Part shown: positions 7,116-16,712 of the stretch, piece after piece
How the letters are laid out: each line of letters starts with the position of its first letter
Numbering within the stretch: the first letter of the stretch is position 1
DNA from: an uncultured Prevotella sp.
GTDB lineage: Bacteria; Bacteroidota; Bacteroidia; Bacteroidales; Bacteroidaceae
Length of the DNA stretch: 64,000 bases
Assembly (NCBI GenBank): GCA_902800365.1
Contig: CADCEF010000022.1
Location: forward strand, 33,886 to 97,885
Direction: 5' to 3'
Notes under the pieces: generated by a model
Told to the model about the DNA's origin: nothing
Database searches by the model: none
The model's input: only the letters and a program-made list of their open reading frames with translations
Translations under genes and position numbers: made by a program

Positions 7116-7948
7116 ATAGCAGCCAGAGCCAGAGAGTAATACTTAGAGTCAGGACTGTCGGCACGCGAAGGCAGCACACAACAGCACTGGGTGCCCTGAA
7201 GCACACCTGCAGTCTTGGCATAGCCAAATAATGTCAGGGTTTTATAGAACACGTTACCTGCCACTATGTCTGGGAAGATAAGTGCATCGGCTTGTCCGTC
7301 GATAACGCTGTGGATACCCTTTTCACGAAGGCTGACACTATCGAGCGAGGTCTTGAGGTCAAGCGGACCATCGATAATACAGCGACCGAACTTGCCTGTC
7401 TGTGCCTCAGCAATAATTTCAAGATAATCCACGGTATAAGGGAACGTCTTGGCACTAACCTTCTCAGCACAATGAATCAACGAAATGCGTGGTTCATCAA
7501 TGCCAAGAGCATGGCAGATATAGTTTACATAATGAATCTGCTGGCGACGCTGAGCCTCGGTAGGTACAGGTATAACAGCTGCATCAGTGAAGAATAGCAG
7601 CTTCTCGTACTTGGGTATCTCGGCCATTGCCACGTGGGTGAGTACATGGCCTGGACGCATAATTCCATTTTCCTTATCTAATATAGCGCGTAGCAACACA
7701 TCGGTATTGATAAGCCCCTTCATCAGGATGTCGGCCTCACCATTCTTACATAATGCAACAGCACGGCGGGCACACTCTTCCTTATCGTCGCCATCAACAT
7801 ATACAGGCTCGATAAATCCCATCTCCTTACCCTTTTCAACAGCATATCTGGTCGAAGCATCGTTAGCGCAAACCACCGCTACTCGCTTACGGTCTCCCCT
7901 CTGTTGCAGGAAGACAATCATATCATTCAGATTCCTAATTGATTGCAT
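7112..7948 (-). CDS. ptb: Phosphate butyryltransferase
   Basis: This enzyme transfers the acyl group from butyryl-CoA or a related acyl-CoA to phosphate, making the substrate for the adjacent acyl kinase. Family features are the ADILMKGLINTDVLLRAIL segment, the FFTDAAVIPVPT segment and a C-terminal NVFYKTLTLF…AGVLQGTQ region. The length of 278 residues is slightly short of the usual ~300. It is the first gene of the ptb-buk-bcp unit, with a promoter 32 bp upstream that is divergent from the GH95 gene. Confidence 0.88.
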   Translation of the reverse strand: MQSIRNLNDMIVFLQQRGDRKRVAVVCANDASTRYAVEKGKEMGFIEPVYVDGDDKEECARRAVALCKNGEADILMKGLINTDVLLRAILDKENGIMRPGHVLTHVAMAEIPKYEKLLFFTDAAVIPVPTEAQRRQQIHYVNYICHALGIDEPRISLIHCAEKVSAKTFPYTVDYLEIIAEAQTGKFGRCIIDGPLDLKTSLDSVSLREKGIHSVIDGQADALIFPDIVAGNVFYKTLTLFGYAKTAGVLQGTQCCCVLPSRADSPDSKYYSLALAAI

Positions 7949-7979
7949 AGGTCATTCATTTTTTTATTGTTTTATGCCG

Positions 7980-7987
7980 CAAATATA
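7980..7987 (-). promoter_or_regulatory. -7 promoter element of ptb-buk-bcp
   Basis: Minus-strand TATATTTG, 32 bp upstream of the ptb ATG. Confidence 0.6.
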
Positions 7988-7999
7988 CAAACTTTTTCG

Positions 8000-8007
8000 T
8001 ATCTTTG
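8000..8007 (+). promoter_or_regulatory. -7 promoter element of the GH95 gene
   Basis: TATCTTTG is placed 19 bp upstream of the chosen ATG at 8026. The TTG at 8005 that would lengthen the ORF lies inside this box and so cannot be the translation start if the promoter is right. Confidence 0.65.
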
Positions 8008-8025
8008 CAAACAGAAACCGATAAA

Positions 8026-10413
8026 ATGATAAAAATTATGAGGAATTACCTACTATTATCAGCTTTGCTATGTCAGATGGCAATGGCACAGGAACAGGCG
8101 CCAATGGTGCTACAATATGACAAGCCTGCCACTTATTTCGAAGAATCGCTACCTATCGGAAACGGTAAGCTGGGAGCGCTCGTATATGGCGGAACTGATG
8201 ATAATATTATCTATCTTAACGACATCACGCTGTGGACAGGAAAACCTGTCGACCGCAATCTTGATGCCGATGCCCACAAATGGATACCTGCTATTCGCGA
8301 AGCACTGTTCAACGAAGATTATAAGTTGGCCGACTCACTTCAGTTGCACGTTCAGGGGCCTAACTCACAGTACTATCAGCCACTTGGCACTCTACATATC
8401 AAGGACTTAGGAATTGGTGAGATTACCAAATACCAGCGAACACTCGATATCGACTCTGCTATAGTACGTGACAGCTATAAACGAAACGGCAAACTGATAA
8501 CAAGAGAGTACTTCGCATCTAACCCCGACAAGTTGATTGCCATCCGTTTGCGTGGCGACATCAACTGTCAGATAGCTCTTACAGCCCAGGTGCCTCATCA
8601 GGTTAAAAGCACACTGGGACAGCTAACCATGACCGGACATGCCACAGGCAATCCACAGGAGAGCACTCACTTCTGTACTATGATAAGTGTAAAGACCGAT
8701 GGTGAAATGGCAGCCAGCGACTCCTCGCTTACCATCAGCAAGGCAAAAGAGGCTATTATCTACATCGTCAACGAGACCAGCTTTAACGGTTTCAACAAGC
8801 ATCCTGTTCGCGAGGGCGCCAACTATCTGGAAGCTGTAACCAACGATATGTGGCACACACAGAACATGACGTACGAAGAGTTCTATGCCCGCCATCTGGC
8901 TGACTACAAGTCAATCTACGATCGTGTAAAGATTTGTCTGAACAAGGAGGGCCGCAATCCTAACGACCTGCCAGGAGCCAAGGAACGCAGACTTACCGAC
9001 CAGCTGCTGCTCGACTATACCAACGGCAACGACCAGACACCATATCTTGAGGAGCTGTACTTCCAGTTCGGACGCTACTTGCTCATATCATCATCACGCA
9101 CCAAGAATGTTCCAGCCAATCTGCAGGGTCTTTGGGCGCCTCAGCTTTGGTCGCCATGGCGTGGAAACTATACTGTAAACATCAATCTTGAAGAGAACTA
9201 CTGGCCTGCATTCGTAGCTAATATGGCTGAGATGGCAGAGCCTCTCGACGGATTCATTGCAGGTCTTGCTGCCAATGGAAAGTACACCGCAAAGAACTAT
9301 TATAACATTACCGAAGGATGGTGCTCAAGCCACAACAGCGACATCTGGGCAATGACCAATCCTGTGGGCGAGAAGAACGAGAGTCCAGAGTGGTCAAACT
9401 GGAACCTTGGTGGAGCATGGCTTGTAAACACACTTTGGGAGCGCTATCAGTTCACTCAGGACAAGGAGTATCTTAAGAATACTGCTTATCCACTGATGAA
9501 GGGCGCAGCCCAGTTCTGTCTGCGTTGGCTCATCGATAACCCCAAACAGCCTGGCGAGTTGATTACAGCCCCAAGTACATCGCCAGAGAACGAGTATAAG
9601 ACAGACAAGGGCTATCACGGCACAACGTGCTATGGCGGTACTGCCGACCTTGCTATCATCCGCGAACTGTTTATCAACACCATCGCTGCTGGTAAGATTC
9701 TCGGACAGAAGAATAAAGAGATGGAGCAGGCATTGGCTAAGCTACATCCATATACAATCGGACACATGGGCGACCTGAACGAGTGGTACTACGACTGGGA
9801 CGACTGGGATTTCCAGCATCGCCACCAGAGTCACCTCATCGGGCTCTATCCTGGCAATCATCTTACTGATGCCACCTTGCAAAAGGCTGCAGAACGTTCT
9901 TTGGAGATAAAGGGCGACAAGACCACAGGCTGGAGCACAGGTTGGCGTATAAACCTCTGGGCTCGTCTGCATAACCCCAAGCAGGCTTATCATATCTACC
10001 AGAAACTGCTCACGCCTATCGCTCCTCGCGGTTCAAAGAAACACAACTGGAAGGAGTGGCACAAGGGAGGCGGCACATATCCAAACCTGTTTGATGCTCA
10101 CCCGCCATTCCAGATCGACGGAAACTTTGGTGGCACAGCTGGTGTGTGCGAGATGCTGATGCAGTCGACATTAAAGAACAATCAGGCTGTTATAGAGCTT
10201 ATGCCAGCAGTACCTGAGGCGTGGAAAGAGGGCCACGTGAGCGGACTTTGTGCTCGTGGCGGATACGAGGTAAGCTTTGAATGGAAAGATGGTTATGTGC
10301 GCAATTGTACCATCAAAGCCAAGAAGGCAGGAACCATCACCCTATTATATAATGGTCAGCAGAAGACTGTAAAGTTCAAGGCAGGACAAACTCAGAACAT
10401 TAAAACATGGTAA
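8026..10413 (+). CDS. Glycoside hydrolase family 95 enzyme (alpha-L-fucosidase type), secreted
   Basis: A 795-residue exported glycosidase. The signal peptide MRNYLLLSALLCQMAMAQ (about residues 5-22) points to the periplasm or surface. The N-terminal GH95 beta domain begins with YDKPATYFEESLPIGNGKLGALVYGG, followed by the (alpha/alpha)6 catalytic barrel. Candidate catalytic residues by comparison with family 95: Asn385 and Asn387 in NINLEENYW, Glu521 in TSPENEY and Asp698 in PPFQIDGNFGG. The usual NINTEMNYWP motif is altered to NINLEENYWP. Family members remove 1,2-linked L-fucose, and some act on L-galactose. An AraC regulator gene overlaps its 3' end. The next enzymes of a fucose pathway are not adjacent. 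Confidence 0.88.
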   Translation: MIKIMRNYLLLSALLCQMAMAQEQAPMVLQYDKPATYFEESLPIGNGKLGALVYGGTDDNIIYLNDITLWTGKPVDRNLDADAHKWIPAIREALFNEDYKLADSLQLHVQGPNSQYYQPLGTLHIKDLGIGEITKYQRTLDIDSAIVRDSYKRNGKLITREYFASNPDKLIAIRLRGDINCQIALTAQVPHQVKSTLGQLTMTGHATGNPQESTHFCTMISVKTDGEMAASDSSLTISKAKEAIIYIVNETSFNGFNKHPVREGANYLEAVTNDMWHTQNMTYEEFYARHLADYKSIYDRVKICLNKEGRNPNDLPGAKERRLTDQLLLDYTNGNDQTPYLEELYFQFGRYLLISSSRTKNVPANLQGLWAPQLWSPWRGNYTVNINLEENYWPAFVANMAEMAEPLDGFIAGLAANGKYTAKNYYNITEGWCSSHNSDIWAMTNPVGEKNESPEWSNWNLGGAWLVNTLWERYQFTQDKEYLKNTAYPLMKGAAQFCLRWLIDNPKQPGELITAPSTSPENEYKTDKGYHGTTCYGGTADLAIIRELFINTIAAGKILGQKNKEMEQALAKLHPYTIGHMGDLNEWYYDWDDWDFQHRHQSHLIGLYPGNHLTDATLQKAAERSLEIKGDKTTGWSTGWRINLWARLHNPKQAYHIYQKLLTPIAPRGSKKHNWKEWHKGGGTYPNLFDAHPPFQIDGNFGGTAGVCEMLMQSTLKNNQAVIELMPAVPEAWKEGHVSGLCARGGYEVSFEWKDGYVRNCTIKAKKAGTITLLYNGQQKTVKFKAGQTQNIKTW

Positions 10414-11291
10414 AGAAACAAAAGACATTGATACTCGATTCCGACCTTTCCAAGGCACAGGCTTGGGAAGGCTCGGTATCGCTCGATAACGATCTGATGT
10501 TGTCAGACTGTATCAACAAGGCCCCCATGCCCAAAGACCCACGAAAGATGACATTCATCCTGATAGGTCTCTGCACAAAGGGTCAGCTGAGATACCGTAT
10601 AGACGGCAAAGAACAGGTGATAAACGAAGGTGACATACTGATAGTCAGCGAGCATCAGGTGATAGACGGCTACAAGCTATCGCCAACGATGGAGGGACTG
10701 TGTATCATGATGAGCGTCAATTTCTTCCACGAGATTATCAAGTCTGTTCACGATGTAAGTTCGCTCTTTGTCTTTGCCCGAACCCAACCTGTTTTGAAAC
10801 TTGAGCAGAGAGAGTGTGATGCGTTTAAAGAGTTCTTCTATGTCATCAAGAAAAAGATAACCGACACGAACAATTTCTTCAGAAAGGACCTGATTCGCAC
10901 GTTGCTGTTGGCTATGTTCTACGATGTTGGCAACATCATCTATAGAGTAAGGAACTTTGGCGAGGTTCAGGTTCCTTCAGAAAAACTGTTTACCCGATTC
11001 CTGCGATTGGTACAGACAAACTGCAAGCGCGAACGTCGCGTTAGTTGGTATGCCCGGCAACTTTGCATCTCGCCCAAGTATCTGTCGCTGGTGGTAAAGC
11101 GCATCAGCGGACGTACGGCCCTTGAATGGATTGAGAACTACGTCACGATGGAGTTACGAGTGGCACTTAAGAACTCAACAAGGTCGATTAAGGAGATTGC
11201 TGAGGACATGAACTTCCCCAACCAGAGTTTCTTAGGTAAATACTTTAAGGAACATGTGGGCATGACACCCTCAGAATACAGGAAATCATAG
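10407..11291 (+). CDS. AraC family transcriptional regulator
   Basis: A 294-residue regulator with an N-terminal cupin-like sensing domain (GQLRYRIDGKEQVINEGDILIVSEHQV at about residues 52-80) and a C-terminal pair of helix-turn-helix motifs (residues ~205-292, including ARQLCISPKYLSLVVKRISG and IAEDMNFPNQSFLGKYFKEHVGMTPSEYR). The start overlaps the GH95 stop by seven bases, so it is translated from the same message and probably controls glycan use by that enzyme. Its 3' end overlaps the convergent DUF3109 gene by six bases. Confidence 0.88.
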   Translation: MVKKQKTLILDSDLSKAQAWEGSVSLDNDLMLSDCINKAPMPKDPRKMTFILIGLCTKGQLRYRIDGKEQVINEGDILIVSEHQVIDGYKLSPTMEGLCIMMSVNFFHEIIKSVHDVSSLFVFARTQPVLKLEQRECDAFKEFFYVIKKKITDTNNFFRKDLIRTLLLAMFYDVGNIIYRVRNFGEVQVPSEKLFTRFLRLVQTNCKRERRVSWYARQLCISPKYLSLVVKRISGRTALEWIENYVTMELRVALKNSTRSIKEIAEDMNFPNQSFLGKYFKEHVGMTPSEYRKS

Positions 11292-11918
11292 GTAGCCTTG
11301 CTTCTTCAGCTCGTCTACCATATCCAACAATTCCTGATACCACGCTTCGCCAAACCTACGGATAAGCGGATCGCGGAGGAACTGGTAAAGTAAGAGATTC
11401 TCCTGGATACCTTTAGCGATGGCCATCTTGCATACACTCCAACGGTTGTAGTTAAGTCCAACCAGACCCTCGCCAAGTTTCTTTTCACGAATAGGATATA
11501 AAGCACAACTAATAGGCTTGCAGAAATGGGATTTTCCTGCTCTGTAAGCCTTTTCTAATGCACACAGACAGCAGTTCTTAATGGGCAGATGAGTATTCCA
11601 GTCCTCTATGTCGCCATAATAGGTAAACACGCAGTCCTTTCCACCAACAATACTTGTAACCAAATCACCTTCCTTATCGGTATAGGCTACTCCTTGTTTG
11701 TCGATGACAGCCTGAGCCGAAGCCGAGAGATCGTCCCACACAGTATCAACACACTCTTCAATCTCAGCTATTTCCTCCATCGTCACAGGAGCTCCAGCAT
11801 CGCCTTCAACACAGCATTCGCCTTTGCAAACGCTAAGATCACAACAAAACTTCTCCGTCAGGATTTCCGACGAGAGCAACACATCACCTACTTGTATAAT
11901 GGGAGGAAGAGTATTCAT
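11286..11918 (-). CDS. DUF3109 family protein, cysteine-rich
   Basis: The DUF3109 signature is clear: KFCCDLSVCKGECCVEGDAGAPV, CVFTYYGDIEDW, NCCLCALEKAYRAGKSHFCKPISCALYPIR and a C-terminal helical part. The many paired cysteines suggest bound metal or an iron-sulfur cluster, but no function is established for the family. The ORF extends to 11939, but its first seven codons run into a hairpin repeat, so the ATG at 11918 (MNTLPPIIQVGDVL) is preferred. It is the last gene of a probable gpmI-HD-ung-DUF3109 unit. Confidence 0.82.
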   Translation of the reverse strand: MNTLPPIIQVGDVLLSSEILTEKFCCDLSVCKGECCVEGDAGAPVTMEEIAEIEECVDTVWDDLSASAQAVIDKQGVAYTDKEGDLVTSIVGGKDCVFTYYGDIEDWNTHLPIKNCCLCALEKAYRAGKSHFCKPISCALYPIREKKLGEGLVGLNYNRWSVCKMAIAKGIQENLLLYQFLRDPLIRRFGEAWYQELLDMVDELKKQGYL

Positions 11919-11933
11919 CTGTTTGATATATTT

Positions 11934-11987
11934 AGGCACGAATTACGCGAATCTCACGAATTTACTATTTCGTGTTAATTCGTGCCT
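11934..11987. repeat. CACGAATTA inverted repeat between ung and the DUF3109 gene
   Basis: Perfect 12-bp arms AGGCACGAATTA and TAATTCGTGCCT enclose further CGAAT/CACGAAT units. This kind of ACGAATT-rich palindrome recurs between genes in Bacteroidales. It would fold in the transcript between ung and the DUF3109 gene and argues against a translation start at 11939. Confidence 0.7.
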
Positions 11988-11993
11988 TTAATT

Positions 11994-12659
11994 TTACCAT
12001 TGAATGGGAGTCATACCATTTTGTTCGAGATAGGCATTGCAGCGGGAGAACTGATGCTGACCGAACCAGCCGCCACGATTGGCGCTTAAGGGCGATGGGT
12101 GAACAGACTCGAGTACCAGGTTACGATTCTTGTCAATCATATAGGCCTTGCTGCGGGCATATCCTCCCCAAAGCATATACACCAGATGTTCACGATTGGT
12201 AGCAAGGGCCTGGATAGCGGCATCGGTAAACTTCTGCCAACCTAATGCCGAGTGACTGTTTGCCTGATGGGCACGAACAGTGAGCGAAGCATTGAGAAGC
12301 AGCACACCTTGCTCAGCCCAACGGGTAAGATTGCCCGATGTTGGTATCTCCTTGCCCAAATCAGCCTGTATCTCTTTAAAGATATTCTGCAGCGAGGGTG
12401 GGAACTGTATACCGTCCTGTACCGAGAAACTCAGGCCGTGAGCCTGTCCTGGCTCATGATATGGGTCTTGTCCGATAATCACCACTTTTACTTTGTCAAA
12501 CGGACACAGGTTAAAAGCATTGAAAATCAGTTTACCCGGAGGATAGCAGGTAGCAGTCTGATATTCCTGTCGCACAGCTGCTGTGAGCTGCGCAAAGTAA
12601 GGTTTATCAAACTCGTTCTGCAAATACTGCTTCCACGATTCTTCTATCTGCACATTCAT
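11994..12659 (-). CDS. ung: Uracil-DNA glycosylase (family 1)
   Basis: This enzyme removes uracil from DNA to start base-excision repair. Length 221 residues, as expected. The catalytic water-activating loop GQDPYH is at 63-68 (Asp65), with LLLNASLTVRAHQANSH, the uracil-binding region LVYMLWGGYARSK and the C-terminal HPSPLSA loop all present. It overlaps the upstream HD-domain gene by four bases (ATGA). Confidence 0.96.
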   Translation of the reverse strand: MNVQIEESWKQYLQNEFDKPYFAQLTAAVRQEYQTATCYPPGKLIFNAFNLCPFDKVKVVIIGQDPYHEPGQAHGLSFSVQDGIQFPPSLQNIFKEIQADLGKEIPTSGNLTRWAEQGVLLLNASLTVRAHQANSHSALGWQKFTDAAIQALATNREHLVYMLWGGYARSKAYMIDKNRNLVLESVHPSPLSANRGGWFGQHQFSRCNAYLEQNGMTPIQW

Positions 12660-13264
12660 AACTGCTTATATATCTCGTCAATCATTACCTGTGGAAGAAG
12701 CTTTCGCGGGTCGTCACTATGAGGATTGATAGACTCCAGGAAATGAGGAAGTTCATTCTTATACACTTCCTTCATGTGATTATTGATTCTGTTCGACATC
12801 GAACACGAATAAGTGATGTTAGCCAGACGATCGGCCAGTTTCAGGAACGGAGCGTATGGTGTTTCGCGAATGCCGGCATAATAGCGGTCGTTACTTCTCT
12901 CAGCACGTGTCCTACCCTTCTCGTTAGTCAGTGCATAAACCATCTCGGCAGCCTGATAGGCCTGCTCGTCGCTCATAAAGAGAGCTGCGCCTTTCTTAAC
13001 ATCATTATAGGTCATACGCGCATCTTCGATACTATCGTGATAGAATGCGCCAAATAACAACGGCAGGACATCAGCCTCCTGCTGGCAGACCAGGTGTCCG
13101 TATTTCAACACCAAGTCTGCCACCATGTCGAGGTGAACACTATATGGATGATTCTCGTCGTAACGCTGGTTTACACTATCATGAAGCATGTGAGCATGCT
13201 CCCTTATCTCTTCGATAGTATCCGAGTATTTCTCCAGATAGTTCTGATAGTCCTGCTGTGTCAT
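12656..13264 (-). CDS. HD-domain phosphohydrolase
   Basis: A 202-residue protein of the HD superfamily. The metal-binding layout HPYSVHLDMVADLV followed by FGAFYHDSIEDARMTYNDV (His, His-Asp and a later LADRLAN with Asp) resembles the hydrolase domain of RelA/SpoT and the small MESH1-type (p)ppGpp or nucleotide hydrolases. No synthetase, TGS or ACT domain follows. It overlaps ung by four bases and lies ten bases from gpmI. The substrate cannot be decided from sequence. Confidence 0.78.
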   Translation of the reverse strand: MTQQDYQNYLEKYSDTIEEIREHAHMLHDSVNQRYDENHPYSVHLDMVADLVLKYGHLVCQQEADVLPLLFGAFYHDSIEDARMTYNDVKKGAALFMSDEQAYQAAEMVYALTNEKGRTRAERSNDRYYAGIRETPYAPFLKLADRLANITYSCSMSNRINNHMKEVYKNELPHFLESINPHSDDPRKLLPQVMIDEIYKQL

Positions 13265-13274
13265 AATCTATATC

Positions 13275-14795
13275 TTAGTCCTGAATAAGGTTCTCACCAG
13301 TCATGTCTGCAGGCTGCTCCAGACCCATAATGTGGAGAATTGAAGGAGCAACGTCAGCCAGACGACCATCCTTAACTGTAGCCGAATTGTTATTGGTTAC
13401 GTAGATGAATGGAACTGGGTTCAGTGAGTGAGCTGTGTTAGGAGTACCATCAGGGTTGATAGCGTTGTCAGCATTACCGTGGTCGGCAATGATGATAGCC
13501 TCGTAGTCGTTAGCCTTAGCAGCCTCGATTACGTCCTTCACGCAGTTGTCAACAGCCCATACAGCCTTAGCAATAGCGTTGTAGATACCAGTGTGACCAA
13601 CCATATCACCGTTAGCAAAGTTAACTACGATGAAGTCGTACTTAGCCTCGTTGATAGCAGCAACCAGCTTATCCTTAACCTCGAAAGCGCTCATCTCAGG
13701 CTTCAGGTCGTAGGTAGCAACCTTAGGCGAAGGAACCAGGATACGATCCTCACCCTCGTATGGAGCCTCACGACCACCATTGAAGAAGAATGTTACGTGA
13801 GCATACTTCTCAGTCTCAGCAGTGTGCAGCTGCTTCTTGCCCTGCTTGCTCAGATACTCGCCCAGAGTGTTCTCAACGTTCTCCTTAGGGAACAGGATGT
13901 TTACACCCTTGAAGTTTGCATCGTATGGAGTCATGCAGTAGTACTGCAGGCCAGGGATAGTCTTCATGCCCTGCTCTGGCATATCCTCCTGAGTCAGTGC
14001 GATGGTCATCTCCTTAGCACGGTCGTTACGGAAGTTGATGAAGATAACAACATCACCCTCTTCTACGCAACCGTTAACTGCTGCATTGTGGATTGGCTTG
14101 ATGAACTCATCGGTAACGCCCTCGTCATAGCTCTCCTGCATAGCAGCAACCATATCAGTGCTCTGCTTACCAGTACCGTTTACAATCAGGTCGTAACCCT
14201 CTTTTACGCGCTCCCAACGCTTATCGCGGTCCATAGCGTAGAAACGACCTACGATGCTTGCGATAGCAGCCTCATTGTCGGCACATACCTTTGAAACCTG
14301 CTCGATGAAGCCCTTACCGCTCTTTGGGTCGGTATCACGACCGTCCATAAAGCAATGAACAAACACCTGATTCTTCAGACCGTAAGCCTTACCAATCTCG
14401 ATGAGCTTAAAGAGGTGATCGAGTGAAGAGTGTACACCACCGTCAGAAGTCAGACCCATGAGGTGCAGCTTCTTATTGTTCTCCTTAGCGTATGTGTATG
14501 CAGCCTTTACCTGAGGATTCTCCATGATAGAGCCATCCTTGCAGGCACGGTTAATCTTAACAAGGTCCTGATAAACGATGCGACCAGCACCGATATTGAG
14601 GTGACCCACCTCAGAGTTACCCATCTGTCCGTCGGGCAGACCAACATCTTCACCAGATGCCATCAGCTGAGAATGAGCTGAAGTTGCAGTCAACAGATCG
14701 AGGTAAGGAGTTGGAGTATTGAAGATAACATCACCCTTACCATGCTTACCGATTCCCCATCCATCGAGAATCATCAAAAGTGCTTTCTTTGCCAT
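13275..14795 (-). CDS. gpmI: 2,3-bisphosphoglycerate-independent phosphoglycerate mutase (cytoplasmic)
   Basis: A glycolytic enzyme of the alkaline-phosphatase superfamily that interconverts 3- and 2-phosphoglycerate using two Mn2+ ions. The 506-residue length is usual. LLMILDGWG near the N-terminus carries the metal-binding Asp11, [18 protein letters not shown] the phosphoserine Ser61, and NGDMVGHTG and ADHGNADNA further metal ligands. There is no signal peptide. A second, exported copy is encoded at 60034-61677. Its own promoter is at 14839, between it and rnhB. Confidence 0.96.
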   Translation of the reverse strand: MAKKALLMILDGWGIGKHGKGDVIFNTPTPYLDLLTATSAHSQLMASGEDVGLPDGQMGNSEVGHLNIGAGRIVYQDLVKINRACKDGSIMENPQVKAAYTYAKENNKKLHLMGLTSDGGVHSSLDHLFKLIEIGKAYGLKNQVFVHCFMDGRDTDPKSGKGFIEQVSKVCADNEAAIASIVGRFYAMDRDKRWERVKEGYDLIVNGTGKQSTDMVAAMQESYDEGVTDEFIKPIHNAAVNGCVEEGDVVIFINFRNDRAKEMTIALTQEDMPEQGMKTIPGLQYYCMTPYDANFKGVNILFPKENVENTLGEYLSKQGKKQLHTAETEKYAHVTFFFNGGREAPYEGEDRILVPSPKVATYDLKPEMSAFEVKDKLVAAINEAKYDFIVVNFANGDMVGHTGIYNAIAKAVWAVDNCVKDVIEAAKANDYEAIIIADHGNADNAINPDGTPNTAHSLNPVPFIYVTNNNSATVKDGRLADVAPSILHIMGLEQPADMTGENLIQD

Positions 14796-14838
14796 AATCT
14801 TATTACTAATTTTAAACGTACGTTCTTATTTTGCGCTG

Positions 14839-14846
14839 CAAAGATA
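14839..14846 (-). promoter_or_regulatory. -7 promoter element of gpmI
   Basis: Minus-strand TATCTTTG, 44 bp upstream of the gpmI ATG. Confidence 0.6.
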
Positions 14847-14861
14847 CAAAAATATTTTGTA

Positions 14862-15488
14862 TCATTCACCAAAATCTATACTTAATTGTCCATCACCCAG
14901 CAGATTATAACTTTTTCTGTGATAGGGTGTGATACCAAATTGTTTGATTGCCTCACGATGCTTTTTCGTGGGGTAGCCCTTGTTCGAGAGCCAGTCGTAT
15001 TGGGAGTATTCCTTGGCTAGCTCGTTCATATAGTCATCACGATAGGTCTTAGCAAGAATGCTGGCAGCAGCTATGGCCAGATATTTGCCATCACCCTTAA
15101 CTATCGTGGTAGAAGGCAGTGCTTTGCCATCAGAAGGATCCTTGTAGGGCTTAAAACGATTTCCATCAACGATGATAGCCTCAGGACGAACCTTGAGTTG
15201 GTCAAGGGCGCGATGCATCGCTAATATCGAGGCGTTCAGAATGTTAATCTTGTCAATTTCTTCAGGTGTAACAATGCCTACAGCCCATGCCACAGCATCT
15301 CGCTCGATAATCTCACGCAGCTGATAGCGTTTCTTCTCTGAGAGCTGCTTTGAGTCGTTGAGCAACTCGTTCTGATAACCTTCGGGCAGGATAACAGCGG
15401 CAGCATAGACGCTACCTGCCAAGCAGCCACGACCAGCTTCGTCGCAGCCTGCTTCTATCTTGCCTTCGTAGTATTTATTGAGTAGCAT
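14862..15488 (-). CDS. rnhB: Ribonuclease HII
   Basis: This enzyme cuts RNA embedded in DNA, including single ribonucleotides. The DEAGRG active-site motif (IEAGCDEAGRGCLAGSV), NDSKQLSEKKR and the later Asp motif in IIVDG are present. 208 residues is normal. It starts three bases after the sufS stop codon and appears to be the last gene of the long rimP-to-rnhB unit. Confidence 0.95.
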   Translation of the reverse strand: MLLNKYYEGKIEAGCDEAGRGCLAGSVYAAAVILPEGYQNELLNDSKQLSEKKRYQLREIIERDAVAWAVGIVTPEEIDKINILNASILAMHRALDQLKVRPEAIIVDGNRFKPYKDPSDGKALPSTTIVKGDGKYLAIAAASILAKTYRDDYMNELAKEYSQYDWLSNKGYPTKKHREAIKQFGITPYHRKSYNLLGDGQLSIDFGE

Positions 15489-15491
15489 AGC

Positions 15492-16712
15492 TTAAAACAT
15501 TTGCGATACTCTGCGGATACCTGCCACAAGTGCATCAATCTCTTCCTTGGTGTTATAAAGTGCAAACGATGCACGAACAGTGCCGCTGATACTAAGGCGA
15601 TCCATCAAAGGCTGAGCACAATGGTGACCAGTACGGACAGCAATACCGAGTCGGTCAAGCAGGGTGCCCATATCCAAGTGGTGAATATTGCCAACATTGA
15701 AGCTTACCACAGCGTCCTTTTTCGCAGCATCCATCGGACCGTAGATTTTCATGCCATCTATGGTTTGGAGCTGCTCCATGCAGTATCGGGTAAGCTCTTG
15801 CTCGTGCTGCTGGATAGCATCAAAACCAATAGCGTCGATGTATTCGATAGCCTTGGCCAGTCCGTGAGTAGCTACGTAATCAGGGGTACCTGCCTCGAAC
15901 TTGAATGGCAGGCGCTCAAAAGTGGTCTTCTCCCAAGTAACCTTGTCAATCATCTCACCACCACCCTGATAAGGAGGCAACTTCTCGAGCCACTCTTCCT
16001 TGCCATAAAGCACTCCAATGCCGGTAGGACCGTACATCTTATGACCGCTGAAGGCGAAGAAGTCGCAGTCCATGGCCTGAACGTCCACTTTGAAATGAGG
16101 TGCACTCTGGGCTCCATCAACCAGCACGGGAATACCATGGGCATGAGCTATCTTGATGATTTCCTCAACAGGATTAATCGTACCCAGCACGTTGCTCACA
16201 TGAGCCACGCTGATAATCTTGGTACGAGGAGTAATGAGTGTTTCCAACTGGTCGAGACAGAGAATTCCATCATCAGTGATGGGAATATGCTTCACTACAA
16301 TGCCTCGCTTCATGGCTTGTAACTGCCATGAAACAATGTTTGAGTGATGCTCCATCTCGGTAACTATCACCTCGTCGCCCTCCTGCATCTGACTCTCGCA
16401 GAATGAGCTGGCTACCAGGTTGATAGCTTCGGTGGTTCCACGGGTAAAGATTATCTCCTCTATCTTGCTGGCGTTGATAAATCCACGAACTTTCTCGCGT
16501 GCAGCCTCATGCAGGTCGGTGGCTTGCTGACTTAGGTAGTGAACGCCACGATGCACGTTGGCATTAACGTTAAGATACTCGTCCCTCATGGCATCAAGCA
16601 CCATAAGCGGTTTCTGTGTGGTAGCCGCGTTGTCAAGATAAACCAGCGGCTTCTTGTAAACCTCACGAGACAGGATAGGAAAATCTTCCCTGATTTTGTT
16701 TATATTAAACAT
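15492..16712 (-). CDS. sufS: Cysteine desulfurase SufS
   Basis: A PLP enzyme that takes sulfur from cysteine for Fe-S cluster assembly. The PLP lysine lies in FFAFSGHKMYGPTG and the active-site Cys in RTGHHCAQPLM; 406 residues is standard for the group II (SufS/CsdA) class. The start ATG lies within a tandem ATGTTTA repeat, with several ATGs in a row just upstream, so the exact start could shift by a few codons. It follows sufD; no sufE or sufU is next to it. Confidence 0.95.
   Translation of the reverse strand: MFNINKIREDFPILSREVYKKPLVYLDNAATTQKPLMVLDAMRDEYLNVNANVHRGVHYLSQQATDLHEAAREKVRGFINASKIEEIIFTRGTTEAINLVASSFCESQMQEGDEVIVTEMEHHSNIVSWQLQAMKRGIVVKHIPITDDGILCLDQLETLITPRTKIISVAHVSNVLGTINPVEEIIKIAHAHGIPVLVDGAQSAPHFKVDVQAMDCDFFAFSGHKMYGPTGIGVLYGKEEWLEKLPPYQGGGEMIDKVTWEKTTFERLPFKFEAGTPDYVATHGLAKAIEYIDAIGFDAIQQHEQELTRYCMEQLQTIDGMKIYGPMDAAKKDAVVSFNVGNIHHLDMGTLLDRLGIAVRTGHHCAQPLMDRLSISGTVRASFALYNTKEEIDALVAGIRRVSQMF

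Noticed and set aside
8005-8025. Upstream TTG start extending the GH95 gene by seven codons.
   Set aside because: It lies inside the -7 promoter box TATCTTTG, and the ATG at 8026 directly precedes a normal signal peptide.
11919-11939. Upstream ATG extending the DUF3109 protein by seven residues.
   Set aside because: These codons overlap a hairpin repeat and are not part of the family's usual N-terminus.
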